Positions 21,401-32,897 of a DNA stretch of 64,000 bases are shown here, one piece after another. Position 1 is the first letter of the stretch. Each line of letters starts with the position of its first letter. The notes under the pieces were generated by a model. The model did not search any database. It was given only the letters and a program-made list of their open reading frames with translations, and had not been told where the DNA came from. The DNA comes from Phoenix dactylifera (taxonomy: Eukaryota > Streptophyta > Magnoliopsida > Arecales > Arecaceae). The position numbers and the translations under genes were made by a program. The stretch spans positions 248,001-312,000 of the forward strand of contig NW_024067778.1 in the NCBI RefSeq assembly GCF_009389715.1, read 5' to 3'.

Positions 21401-22830
21401 ATCTGGTGGAGTTGGAAGGGGCACGAGGTACTACCACTAGCCTTCCTCTTGTGCCGTCCCTAATATACCCTACACCGAATAGTTGGGTCAAATAGTGCCG
21501 AGTACTACCACTAGCCTCCCCATTGGCACCATCCCTATGATGAGCAATATAGAAAGGTTAAAATATTTACTTCAAATTCTCTCTATTTAAGTGTAATTCA
21601 TTATGGATTTTATCCTTCCAAAAGAATACTCACACAAGTCTCACAAATATGCCGAATATATTATGCTTGTTTTGTTTTTCCTTAAGATTGGAGTATTTGC
21701 CTTTACTTAGATTTTACTTCTCTTGAATAATGTCCATTTTCTTTTCTTTATCTCTCTCTTTTGTTATTCTCAAGTAATTTACATGAAAGAGCAGAATAAA
21801 GAAATAATCTTATGTATCATATAGATGTATATCATGCAAACTACATTTTCATTATGCTCAAGAATTCATAGCTGCTCACAAGTTATTTTAAATCAAAATT
21901 TTAAGCATAAACTTGTGTATTTCATGGTTATGACATAGGCAAAGATATATTTTAGTTTGGGCAAACCATGAAACAATTTCTAAAAGCATAAGTCAATTAA
22001 TATATATATAGACATGATATCAAGAAGTTAGTAATCAAGGACTTTAATCATGCCACAATAAGATCTAAGTCATTGACTTTGCTTAACTAATTTACAAGTG
22101 AGGTATTTAGAATTACCAATTCATTTTATATTCTTCAAGTCAAATACCTACTAGATTTCTTATGTGTAAACTTTTGGCTGAAGAAAGTCCCCCTTTTTGT
22201 TTGCATGTGAATGTTTATTGTATCTTATGTGAAGGAAAGTCATTAGTTTCTTCAAGATACAAACCATTCATCCAACATATTTTTAACTAGATGACTCAAT
22301 ATAAGATATGACAATAGTTGAATGTTGAGTCACTTTACTCAAGAGATTGCCTAAATATAAGCAAGCACATATCACTTGAACTTAAGAGATAGTTTCATTA
22401 ACCAAGATGGTTCAAGGACAAGCATGTGAGGCAATAGAAAGATTCATCAAGATCAAATCAATTTCTTATTTTCAAAATCAATTTAGCTTAGATTCTATTT
22501 GCTTAAGATAATTATCAATAAGGCATGCTAGCTAAGTTTTGATCAAATTGCCTTAAACAATTATTTCTATCAAAATTCAGATTATGATTCATTTGTTATC
22601 AATAAAATATGATTCATTAGAGTTAGATTGAAGTCTTGCACAAGGGCACATAATAAGCATACAATCTGGTCTACTAGCTGTATGATAAAATAATTATTCT
22701 ATCATGCTTCAATACATCTTTAAAACAATAGATCTACTTTGCTCATCCTTTTCAAATTCTACAAGATGGGGTCATAGACATACCTTCTTCATGTCAATCT
22801 TCTATAAGAGTTTTCTTGTGGACTAACTTT
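18449..22830 (-). other. Copia-1 4.4-kb non-coding 3' segment with repeated polypurine tracts
   Basis: AT-rich, without a convincing open frame. GGGGGAG tracts like the priming tract recur (in minus orientation) near 18627-18640, 19402-19414, 19659-19670, 19960-19970, 21187-21195 and 22187-22199. A GC-richer island at 21405-21540 contains two copies of the GGAGGCTAGTGGTAGTACC motif. The same landmarks occur in the same order in Copia-2, so the segment is conserved between the two elements. Confidence 0.75.
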
Positions 22831-22832
22831 GG

Positions 22833-23045
22833 TCAATGAAGATCCCCTTCCTGGTTTATCTTAATTTGGAGTTCGAGAAAAAATGTTAATTCATTCATTA
22901 CACATATTTCAAACTCACTTTGCATGAGTTTAGTAAAATCTCCATATAAATCTTCATTAGTAGAACCAAAGATGATGCCATCAATGTATGCTTTGAGCAA
23001 GCAAGATATCACAAATTCTTTTTTTTTTAATGATAGATTTATCAT
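22833..23045 (-). pseudogene. Copia-1 reverse transcriptase remnant
   Basis: Encodes AYIDGIIFGSTNEDLYGDFTK followed by LMQSEFEICVMNELTFFLEL, the Copia reverse transcriptase active-site region. The usual YVDD box reads YIDG, so a catalytic aspartate is lost. Only this short part of the domain is open. Confidence 0.85.
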
Positions 23046-24039
23046 TATTACTTTTTATCAAAAGGTTACTCAAGCTTTTATATATCATGCTTTTGATGCT
23101 TGTTCCAAATCACATATTGCTTTATCATATTTGTAATGAGTGTTTTCAAATAAGGTGGTTATTTTACATAGATCTTTTTTTAATGAAATAACCACATAGG
23201 AGTGCATTCTACACATTCATTTGACAAAATATAAAGCTCATAAAGCAAGCAAATGATAATGGTGATCTTTACTTCTAATCATGCAAGAGTTTCATCAAGA
23301 TCTATTTCATCTTTTCTTGATTTAGTCTTTTAGTAGTCATCAATTTTTCTTCACTAAGTGCATTTCTGAAAAACTCAATTTGGTTCTAATTATTAACAAG
23401 TTTTCAGATTGTTATATGTAAAAGATTAACCATATACATATATAATTTAATTTTAGTATCTTGATAATAAATCATTAGTCTCATAAAGAATAAAATGAAT
23501 TGATATTTCTACAACTAGAATCTTTTCATTGAATGTTCTATATGCATTGCTTGATGAATGATATCCAATGATAGAAATATCTTTATCAAATTTGGCATTA
23601 TTTTCAAAAGATCATATCAAGCATAACATATACTACTGAAAAATATGAAAGATATGCAATAGATCATTTTTTATTTTTCAGAAGATCAAATGGAGTTTTC
23701 ATCAAAAAATAGATCTAATAGAAACCATATATATGACAAGCAATGATGATAGCTTTTAAAAAAAATCATTTAAGTAGATGACTATCATATAACATTGCCT
23801 TTTTCATTTCTTCAAGGATTCTATTAATCCTATTTTACTTATGGTGTTCTTGGTGCAGAAACAATTGTATTCAATATTATTTTCGGTGCACAGCTTAATA
23901 CAAAATTGGTTTTCAAAACTATGCCATGATACTTCTTTATTTTCATAGTTTGCAAACCTTTTTCATTTGAACCCTTTTTGTGAGTTTGTGCCAATGTAGA
24001 AAATATTTCAATTTGAGTACCAAGAACAAAACTAATGTA

Positions 24040-24260
24040 AGCTTTTGAAAACTTAGTAATGGAAACAACATCTTTAGATTTAGAAATTGATTTTTGTTTG
24101 TTTTCTTAGTTAACATGCATAGCAAACTTTGACCTTTCAGAAGATAATCTAAGTAAGCCAATGGCAAGGTCTTTTGAGATTAAGTACATACTAGCATGAG
24201 TTGATTTTATATGCCAAAGATGGTTTCTTTAATCTTGGTATTCATAGTGCATATATTCAA
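24040..24260 (-). pseudogene. Copia-1 GAG-pre-integrase remnant
   Basis: In element orientation one frame reads LWHIKSTHASMYLISKDLAI and then SERSKFAMHVN before a TAA stop. This matches the layout of the zinc-binding GAG-pre-integrase domain (normally LWHxRLGHAS and CxxC). The histidine-cysteine pattern is ruined. The same stop occurs at the same place in Copia-2. Confidence 0.65.
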
Positions 24261-24594
24261 AGGCATACTAAGTACACATTTTCATATCTATGATCGATAA
24301 ACAATAATGCCATGGATAAAAACTCTCAATCAAGCATATAGAGAATTCATAGAGTTATTCTTAATAAATTGATTAATCATTTAGCAACTTATCCAATAGT
24401 GAGTAAAGCATACTATAAAATGAAGTGATTTGATTATATTTCCAAAAGTATTTTCTATATCACAAAATTGATCAATACTTGCAATTCATATTTTAATCAA
24501 ATACTAAAGCAAAAATAATGATGAGATGCAAGGGTTACTGATTTCATTATTATTATTTTTTCATTACTTTTTATAAATATATTTTAAGTTTCAT

Positions 24595-24901
24595 TTTTGA
24601 CGTGTGTCTAGAACACCCATTTGTATGAAAGTTCTATTTGTTCCATGGGTATCTTGGCACACCTACATCTACATCCTCATATTTTCATTTTGGGTACCCA
24701 AGCTTACTTGGGTCCTTGAGAGTTAGGACATATAGTTTCTTTTGGAACCCAAATTTGTTTAATTGTAATAACTTTACCACTTGATTTAATTATGTTAGAA
24801 CGATAGGTAAAGTTGTTATGCCCATTCTTTTCATGTTTGAAATAAGTTATCTTATTTAATGGTTTGCTTGGTGAATTGATAAGCAACATATTGGCTTTCA
24901 A
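24595..24901 (-). pseudogene. Copia-1 gag C-terminus and protease remnant
   Basis: An IWVPK motif lies near 24750. It is followed around 24600-24625 by TNGCSRH, the counterpart of the Copia protease signature DSGCSRHM. The catalytic aspartate is replaced, so no active protease is possible. Confidence 0.65.
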
Positions 24902-26130
24902 ACATCATTTTTAATCTTTCTAAACTTACAGTAAATTTGTTAATAAAAGATTTTAATTGGTTAATTTCTTTACTTAAGTTTTGATTTTCTTTAATTAAAC
25001 TCTGATTTTTTTGAATCAATTGTTCTAAATTTAACCTTAAGCTTTCATTTTCAGAATTTAGTTTATCTTGTATTTCATCACTAGAATTTCTTTCTTTTGA
25101 AATTTTCAGATTTAGTTTCTTAAGATTTTTATTCTTCATAGCTAATTTTCTACATTCACCATACAAATCATGAAAAGCATTTAATAATTCATCATAAGGA
25201 AATTCTTCTTGAAAATTATTTGATATAAAAGTAGATTCAGATTTTACCTTATCTTCTTATGCCATAAAGCACAAGTTAGTTACCTCTTGTAGTTCTTTGG
25301 AGCTAATATCATCATTGTTGCTCCTAGCTTTCATTTTCTTGTTTGACTCTTTCTTGGTCAAGGCTTTAATTCTTTTTAATTTCTTTCTTTCTTTCATCTT
25401 GCTTCCTCTTCTTCTTTGTCTTTAGGAAGCTTTTGAATTTTTTTGTTGTTCTTTCTTCCTCGAGTCGACTCGGGTTTACTTGGAGTCGACTCGACTGACT
25501 TGAGAGTCGACTCGAGATCTTTGGGAGATGTCTCGTTCTCAGAGGCCTAAAAGATGATTCTCTGTCTTTTGAACTGTTCTGCCTCGGAGTCGACTCAGGC
25601 CTTGTTGGAGTCGACTCGGCTAACTTGGGAGTCGACTCTGAAATACTTGGAGTCGACTCGTTCACAGGATCTCCAAGACTGAGTCTCTGCCTTTCAGACT
25701 GTTTTTCTCTAGAAGTCGACTCGGACAAACTGGGAGTCGACTCGGCTAATGTGGAAGATTCTGCAGTCTCATTGTTAGTATGCAATTGAAGCACATGTGA
25801 GCTAATCTGAGATTTATCATAAATATTTCTTAAAGTATCCTAGATTTTTTTAGCAGATAAGCATGCAGAAATCTTATGAAATATAGATTCATGGATAGCA
25901 CAATATAGAATGTTTATAGCATTAGCATTCAATTGTGCTAAGTCTTTTTCATTGACAGCTTGAGAGAGTGTGTGAGGGCCATTTATAATGATATTCCATA
26001 TTTTATAGTTTTGTGATTGAACAAAAAATTTCATTCTAGCTTTTCATTGAATATAGTAAGTTTCATCAAAAAGTGGAGGTCTGTTTATGGAAAGTCCCTC
26101 GGCAAATAATATGTTATGTGGGGTTGTCAT
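24852..26130 (-). pseudogene. Copia-1 gag remnant with SESTP repeat insertion
   Basis: The N-terminal part reads as a Copia gag of UBN2/DUF4219 type: MTTPHNILFAEG begins near 26130 and FVQSQNYKIWNIIINGPHTL follows (26034-25840). A TGA replaces the tryptophan codon of the usual WKARM. A segment of repeated (A/S/P)ESTP motifs follows (25745-25459), then a lysine-rich stretch. A separate frame (25166-24852) encodes a coiled coil rich in Asn, Glu, Leu and Lys, with SENESLRLNLEQLIQKNQSL as an example. No CCHC zinc knuckle is found. Confidence 0.85.
25459..25745. repeat. GAGTCGACTC array within Copia-1 gag
   Basis: About nine GTCGAC sites lie in 290 bp. They are read on the minus strand as ESTP or ESTR/ESTS repeats. 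Flanking phrases (CTCTGTCTTTTGAACTGTTCT, CTCTGCCTTTCAGACTG) resemble the CTCTCTGTTTTTTGTCTGTT spacer of the LTR array, suggesting common origin. Confidence 0.85.
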
Positions 26131-26178
26131 AATCTTTAGCTCTAGTCGGTTAAGACTATAATTAATAGAAGAGCACCT

Positions 26179-26190
26179 GCTCTGATACCA
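26179..26190 (-). other. Copia-1 primer-binding site
   Basis: TGGTATCAGAGC in element orientation, two bases inside the 5' LTR; complementary to the 3' end of initiator tRNA-Met. Confidence 0.93.
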
Positions 26191-26192
26191 CT

Positions 26193-27993
26193 TGTTGCCC
26201 AAGGTGACAACCTAAGAGAGGAGGTGAATTGGGTTTTCTAAAAATTATGTTCCCTAATTTTTACTTTGAATTGAATGCAGCGGAATGATAAGATGTTATT
26301 TACTTAAGCTCTAGGCAATTACAAGTAAAGTAGTGGAAAATTAAGCTAGAGCAATTATACTATGGCTTTAGGGTGCAATTGATCTAAAATTAACTTATAA
26401 TTGTATGATCAATTTTAATCTATGTGTATGATAAGAATAGAGAGGAAGCTAAGCAAATTCTAAACAATCACTTATAACTCTATAGAAAATAAAGCTAGAG
26501 ATATTACATAATCAAGTACGAATGTAAGGCATGAAATATACGAGATAAGGCATCACAAACACAAAGATGTATAGTGGTTCGGTGCACCCCAGCACCTACA
26601 TCCACTTTCCAAGACCTCTTGGGAATTTCACTATAATCCCTCAGATTACAGCCGATTGTTTTACAAGCTCACAACCCAACTTGTTGTTTTGCGAGATCAC
26701 AACGAACTCGGTCGGTTTTCACAGGCTCACCGACTAGAACCAACCGATTGTTTTCCCGGGTTCACAATCAAACCCAGTTGGTTTTTCCAAAGGCTCACCA
26801 ACTACAACCTTACAACGATTGTTTTCCGGGTTCACAATCAACCCAGTTGGTTTTCCCAAAGGCTCACCAACCACAACCTTACAATGTTGGTTTTTCCTTT
26901 GGCTCACCAACAAACCTTAACCCCTTGATTCAATTCCTTGATTGAATCAAGTTACAAGATATTAGAACATGAATTTAAAACAAATCAAAGCTTCTTAAAC
27001 AAGCAAATATAACAATATAAACAAATAGGTAAAGAGAAGCCCTCAAACAAGTTGTGTAGATGAGGAAACTCGGCTTCTTCTTTACTTGACCCTCTTCTGA
27101 TTTCGCACGAGGTAGAGGATCACTGAGGCAGCACACAGTTGGAGAGAAAGCTTTGGGATTCACTCGGATGCTCTTCTTCTCTCTATTTTGCTTTGAATGG
27201 CCCTTTTGTGCTTTTGGGAGATTTTTCTTTGAGATCTCTTTCCTAAGTGTTCTCTCCCACTTCCATAACTTCTTCCCTAGCTCTCCTCTTGATTTTATAG
27301 CTTTGGATGGCTTAGGAATAAAAATCTAGCCGTTAGAGACAAAAATAGAGCCGTTGGAGTCAAGAAAAAAACTAGCCGTTACGCCTCCCAGCGTGCTGGA
27401 GTCGACTCGGCTAAAGTAGGAGTCGACTCGAGCACTGTAGCACTGAAAATCAACTCTCTGTTTTTTATCTGTTTGCAGTCCTGGAGTCGACCTGCAGTCT
27501 CGGAGTCGACTCGAGCACTGTAGCATTGAAAATCAACTCTCTGTTTTTTGTCTGTTTGCAGTCCTGGAGTCGACCTGCAGTCTCGAAGTCGACTCGAGCA
27601 CTGTAGCACTGAAAATCAACTCTCTGTTTTTTTGTCTGTTCTCAGTCGGAGTCGACTCGTAAAGTTTCGGAGTCGACTCGAGCACTGTTCCTTGAAACTC
27701 CAGAGTGCCAGAGTCGACTCTGAACTTTCAGGAGTCGACTCGAGGACTATTCTTTTGAATCTTTCTTTGAATTTGCTCCTCCAACTTGAATCCTTTGAAC
27801 TTGAAACTTGGGCCAATAAAGTGTAGCTTTCTTCCAACTTTTCTTGAGAGCTTTTGAGGTCTTGTATTTTTCTAACTTGCTATGTTCCTTGAAAAACAAA
27901 TTATCTTTCTTCTTGCAACACAAACATTAATATTTATACTTCAAGATTTTGTGATCATCAAAATCAATCTTTAAATCAATTTTTGGGTCATCA
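26193..27993 (-). repeat. Copia-1 5' LTR
   Basis: 1,801 bp, from TGATGACCC to GGGCAACA in element orientation. The GTCGAC array occupies 27399-27745, with about ten sites. Confidence 0.92.
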
Positions 27994-30405
27994 GAAGTCA
28001 AGTGAGAAATAGACTTCAAACATTGATTCAAGCTTGAATGAAGCTTAAATCCGACTTGAACCAAGCTTAAACCTAACTTGAGCCAAGCTTGAATCACGTT
28101 TAAGTCGATGTGTTCATTCTAGCTTTCTAGAGTCAGAAAAATGGTGGCTTTGATACTGAGTAATGCTGGGGGGAGTCCTCGCACCACACATTCCTCCTGC
28201 CACATCACATGAAGCAATTAGTGTGACTTACTGAAATTCAGTTATAATTGATGCCATCCAAGAGAGGTGGTGGAATATTGAGTTGCGGAATTAGTATATG
28301 GACTTGACATTTTTGTGTATTAATTAGCATCCAATGAATTAGAATCCCCAAGTCAACTCATCTGTGACTACAATCTACTCGGTTCAAGTGAATGCATCTA
28401 AGTTAGCAAGCAAGTCGGGTACAAGAGAAAAAGAATGTGATCTTTAGGTTTTGCAATTATTCTCCTACTCCTTTCTCTGTCTCCTCCTCTTATAGAAAAT
28501 GGAAAGTCGGACTTAGAATCTGCCTTCACCATGATCTCTAGCATTTTGTGGCTAACCCTCTAGAAATCTTCTCCCTCCTTTCTTGTATCTGCATCCATAA
28601 ATTATTTAAAGCTCATTTTGTCATACTTGCTTGATCCATTTATTGCTTGCATGCTAGACTTTTAGCTCATTTTTTTTCTCTCTCTCTTTTCATATCCATA
28701 GCATGGGAGGGAACGGGCAAAGGTGGGAAAGTGAGCTTAGAACAAGATCTTAGGCTTATTTGGGCTGACCCTGCCTTCACAACCAGGATGACTAAGGGTT
28801 GCCTCAGAATATAAAAAGACCGCACCCAAATCACCTAAACCAATTTATCCTAGGTGGATTCGTGTTGATAGGAGCATTGGATTAAGATTTTACCACCCTT
28901 GTTCTTATCTAGAATGGAGTCACGACGAACCAATTCACCAATGACAGTTCATCGTTAGACCTAATTGAAGGCGGGAAGGAGGTTTAATAGGACCACTTTA
29001 AGCTAATGAGCTTTCTCAACGGTCGAAATCTCTATTCGTCATGCACATGTACAAATGCCAAGCAAAGGGTTCCTTCTAAAGCTAATCCTACAACTGTGCA
29101 AACCCAGCAGCTTGAGAACCAGATTTGCTCTTCCAAGGAGAACCAGATTTGCTCTTTCAAATACTATTCCTCAATCTTGTAAAAAAAATTAGTATATCAA
29201 TACACTGTTTAATATACTATATCAACATTATATATGATATTATTTGTTCTTCGCCGCTTTGGGTTGCAGGGCTTATTTTCTAGCCCCAAAGGGAGCAGTG
29301 ATTAGCGTTATAGGTCACTGGGCTGCTGGAAGGTTGCCATGAGTAAGGTTGGGGCACCGAGGACAGTTTTCCATGCACAGGACGTGTAGCTTACTAAATT
29401 AGTTGCGACACCGATCGGAATGCATGCTAATATTTATAATATGTATTATATTATAATATATTGTTAATCATATTACTCTCAGATTATTATTGAATGATAA
29501 TTTTAAATTATAGTAGAAATATATTATTATACTTTATATTTATATAATGAAATTATTTAATATATTTCTTTTATTTGCCTTATTTTCCTAATCAAAATAA
29601 ATATTAATATAAAAAATAATATATTATAAATATAAATACAAAATTACTTCTATAATAACAATTAATATGTTTTTATACGAATAATAATTTTTAGGATTAA
29701 GGTATAATTTTATGAAACCTATCATGGATAATTTTAGTATCATATGATCAGTGATTTTGGATTCTCCTAGAATACTAAATAGGTTACTGATAGATACTTA
29801 AAAATTTTTAATTTTTAGAATATGGTACACCAAATATGGTGATTTTAGATCGTCGGGACCAGATTATTTTAGAATAAGGATCACTAATGATTTAAGATCA
29901 CTACAGTAATTCCATTTAGGTCACTAAACGCCACCTTAAAATCATTCAATCTAACTTGATCTCAGAAACATGTCCCATTCAAACATATTGGGTGGATAAA
30001 TTCAAACTTGAGACTTAGTTAGGTTAAGAGTGAGAAATTTACAGGTCAAGTTGGGTTATGTCTGGTCAACCATCAATCCAATCCAACCCACCGGAATTGC
30101 AGCGCTGATCTCGCCATACAGACAAAGCCAGCCAGAACAGTGTGTGCTGAAGCTGTTGCAGACAATTGACACTACAAAAACATCGTAACCATCTCCCATG
30201 AAGACTAAATCCTCCTGACCACATCAGCCTTGATGGTTGCAAATTATAATGAACATCTGCAAGCCTAAAAGGGTATCAATCAGAACTAGAGCCAAAAATC
30301 GTACACCGTCGTGGAACGGTGAGCTACTAATTAAATCACAACTACAGTAATATCGCAAATATTCTCTAGATTCGGCAGGTTATTAATCTCTGATTGCCTT
30401 TCAAC
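27994..30405. other. Gene-free AT-rich interval
   Basis: No gene or complete element recognised. The first 120 bp repeat CAAGCTTGA/AAGCTTAA phrases that pair with the other flank of Copia-1. A GC-richer patch at 29250-29430 (landmarks TTGCAGGGCTTATTTTC and GGTCACTGGGCTGCTGG) might be a gene relic, but I cannot identify it. The rest is poly-AT DNA. Confidence 0.5.
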
Positions 30406-30406
30406 C

Positions 30407-30855
30407 AAGATATACTATGCCGGTACCGGGCACTGTACCGGTTGTCTGATGGCACATGTTGGTACGAACCATACTGAGCCGTACTGAAAGGGAACAACCT
30501 AAGCAGGAGAAGGAGAAAAGAAAAAGAGAGCGAACGAGGAAGAGAAGAAGGAGCGGTTGCGGACGCCTGCAGAGGCCGCGAGGGTATGGCAGTGGCTATG
30601 GTAAGAAATTAAAGATGCGGCCACGACCTACGCCGCCCCACCATAACCTCCACCAGCACCCCGCAGGCGTTTGTGGCCGCTCCTTCTCCCTTCCTCCCTC
30701 TCCCACTCGCTCTCTCTCTTCTTCTTCTTCTTCGGCCCCGGCAATCAAGCATTTCCAAAACTAAAACCATACCGATAAGCCACCGATACGGCTCGAAACG
30801 AGCGAAACCGTCTTGCTGCATTCCTTGCTTCCAATCAAAAGTCCATGGTACCAAT
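30407..30855. mobile_element. Probable small DNA element with CGGTACC-rich ends
   Basis: The ends carry CCGGTACCGGGCACTG on the left and ACCATACCGATAAGCCACCGATACGG on the right. A purine-rich half and a pyrimidine-rich half face each other around a GC-rich centre. CAAGAT at the left and GTCTTG at the right resemble the CAAGGT ends of the 54402-55086 element. I found no convincing TSD, so the limits are approximate. Confidence 0.4.
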
Positions 30856-32015
30856 GAATTTGTAATACCCCTAAAAAAAAAAATGTCTCGTGGGCCGGCC
30901 CGAAGTGGCCAGGCCCAAAAACTTGACCCGTGCCTGGCACGGGGGCGATCGAGGAAGAAAAAAAAAAAACCGGCTGGGTCTTCTTCCTCCCCGAATCCAG
31001 CGGAGAAGAGGGCATCTCAAGAGCTCTCCGAGTTCGAATCGAACTCAGAGATTTTTGCCTATATAATTCCCCTCTCCTCTGATTTTCTCCACCCAAATCG
31101 TCGGAAATCGCCGTCGAATCCGAAGCTCCTCTTCCGAGTCCTTCTTCCTTGATTCGTCGCCGGAGAGCCACCGGAGCGCCACACCGGATCGAGGTAAGGC
31201 TCCTCATTTTCCTTCTCTTTCTTCTCTGTTGTTTCTAGCCTTATTCGTCGTGATTGGAGTCGATGCATCACCAGAGAATTTCTGAAATAGGGCATCCCTA
31301 TTACAGTCCTCATCGCTCTTGTTTCGCCATCGCCGGCCGCCGGTTTGGCTAGGGCTGTGGCTGCTGTCAAGTGGGGGCTGGGCCGCCATAGCCGCCGCCC
31401 CTTGGACCTCTGAGGGGGGAGGGGAAGGAAGCGGCCGAACGTGAAGAGAGGAGAGAGAGGGTTTCTCTCTCTTCTTCCTCTCTCCTCTCTCTTTCTCTCT
31501 CCTAGTTTCTTCCTCTATGTTTCAATCTCTTGGGACTCTCTCTATAGACCTTCTCACTCTATGGGTTTTCTCTCTAGATTTTCTCTCTCTAGATTGGAGT
31601 TTTCTCTCTCTAGTTTGATCCGGAGAGATCATTATTTTGAGGGTTTTGGGTTGTATATATCTTGGGTAAATTTTTATATTGACTTGGTTCTGTAGGGGAA
31701 CAATCTATTGGACGAGAGGACGCTGAGCGGAGTCCTGTGCATTCCGGTTCATAGATTGCCGTGAGGACGGATGATTAGTTGTCTGAGTTTTCAACAAGTG
31801 TAAGAATCCTTGTACGCCAATCCTACATGATAAAAATATTTTTGCATTATATATGTTTGATATGCTATGATCCAGACAAAGCAAAATAGTTTTATATTTA
31901 ATTATATTTTGATCGTATTGGTTTGTGATTGGTAGTATGATGGATGCATGTATGTGTATAACTTATACCTGCATAATTGAATTTATGAATGTGGTGGTAT
32001 GAACTAACCATGTTA

Positions 32016-32300
32016 TATTGGTTGCCCTGTCACGGGTCGGAAACGTGACTATGGTTAGTCTAGGTCGGATATAAGATGGAAAAAGGAATTAATGTGTGTA
32101 TGTGAATTGGTTAAATGAGTAGGGACTTTGGGCTTATCTCATTAGTATTGATTGCCCCATCACAGGCTGGAAATGTGATATTATCGATTGCCCCATCAGA
32201 GGCTGGAAATGTGATACCATCGATTGCCCCGTCACAGGCCGAAAATGTGATACTATCGATTGCCCCGTCACGGGCCAGAAACGTGACCGGGATGTAGCCC
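32016..32300 (+). repeat. Tandem repeat of about 42 bp in the solo LTR
   Basis: Units of the form ATTGCCCCNTCACAGGCNGGAAATGTGATANTATCG recur four to five times (most regular at 32148-32295). A diverged first copy lies near 32020-32060. Each unit contains the imperfect inverted pair GTCACGGG...CACGTGAC/GTGATA. Confidence 0.85.
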
Positions 32301-32897
32301 AAAATCAGAAAGATAATTGATCCGGATCAAGTTAACATAGAATGGAAAGAAAAAGCATTAAAAACAGTCATAATGATTTATAAGCTATTATATACTATAT
32401 CATTCTTATGTGGCTAGACTTTCATTGATGTTTGATGTATAATTATGGACTTTTATTGATGTTGATGTACGTAATTATATTGCTTATTTGAGTCTTTTGG
32501 AAACTGTTTATGATTTGATGAAATGTGCATCGATTTATCGTGGTTTTCAATTCATATTATTATTGTATTGGTATGGATGTGTAGGAATTCTTACTGGGCT
32601 GTAAAGCTCATTCCATCTTCTTCTTTTTCTTTACCAGAGTTGCAGGATGCATAGATTTGGATGGGATGGGCGCAGAGTGCAAATATCAGAATCATTGGCT
32701 AGTAGTTTGTTTATCCTTATTTGATGTTGATGAACATTTAAAAGCTTTTGTAAATGAACTAAATTGATTATCTGGACAAGTCGGATTTGTCTATTTGAAT
32801 TAACTAAATTAATTATGGATTTGTTGGATTTTTGCTCATCTTAGGCCTTGCATGATCTTTAGGGCACTGCTCTAGAGCTCATGCGGCCGGTCGCATA

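Larger units (their letters stand above)
16609..27993 (-). mobile_element. Full-length SIRE-like Copia LTR retrotransposon (Copia-1)
   Basis: An 11.4-kb element on the minus strand. It has two long LTRs (16609-18432 and 26193-27993), each beginning TGATGACCC and ending GGGCAACA in element orientation. A primer-binding site complementary to initiator tRNA-Met and a polypurine tract are present. It is bounded by an exact TSD GAAGT (16604-16608 and 27994-27998). The internal 7.8 kb contains gag, protease, GAG-pre-integrase and reverse transcriptase remnants in the normal Copia order. All carry stops and substitutions, and most of the integrase and reverse transcriptase is missing. A 4.4-kb segment without coding sequence separates the last pol remnant from the 3' LTR. 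It is structurally complete but cannot code for its own movement. Confidence 0.93.

Noticed and set aside
29250..29430. GC-richer patch considered as a gene relic.
   Set aside because: Short frames only, and no recognisable protein; left unassigned.
30171..30190. CACTACAAAAACATCG string resembling a CACTA terminus.
   Set aside because: No partner end, TSD or subterminal repeats nearby.
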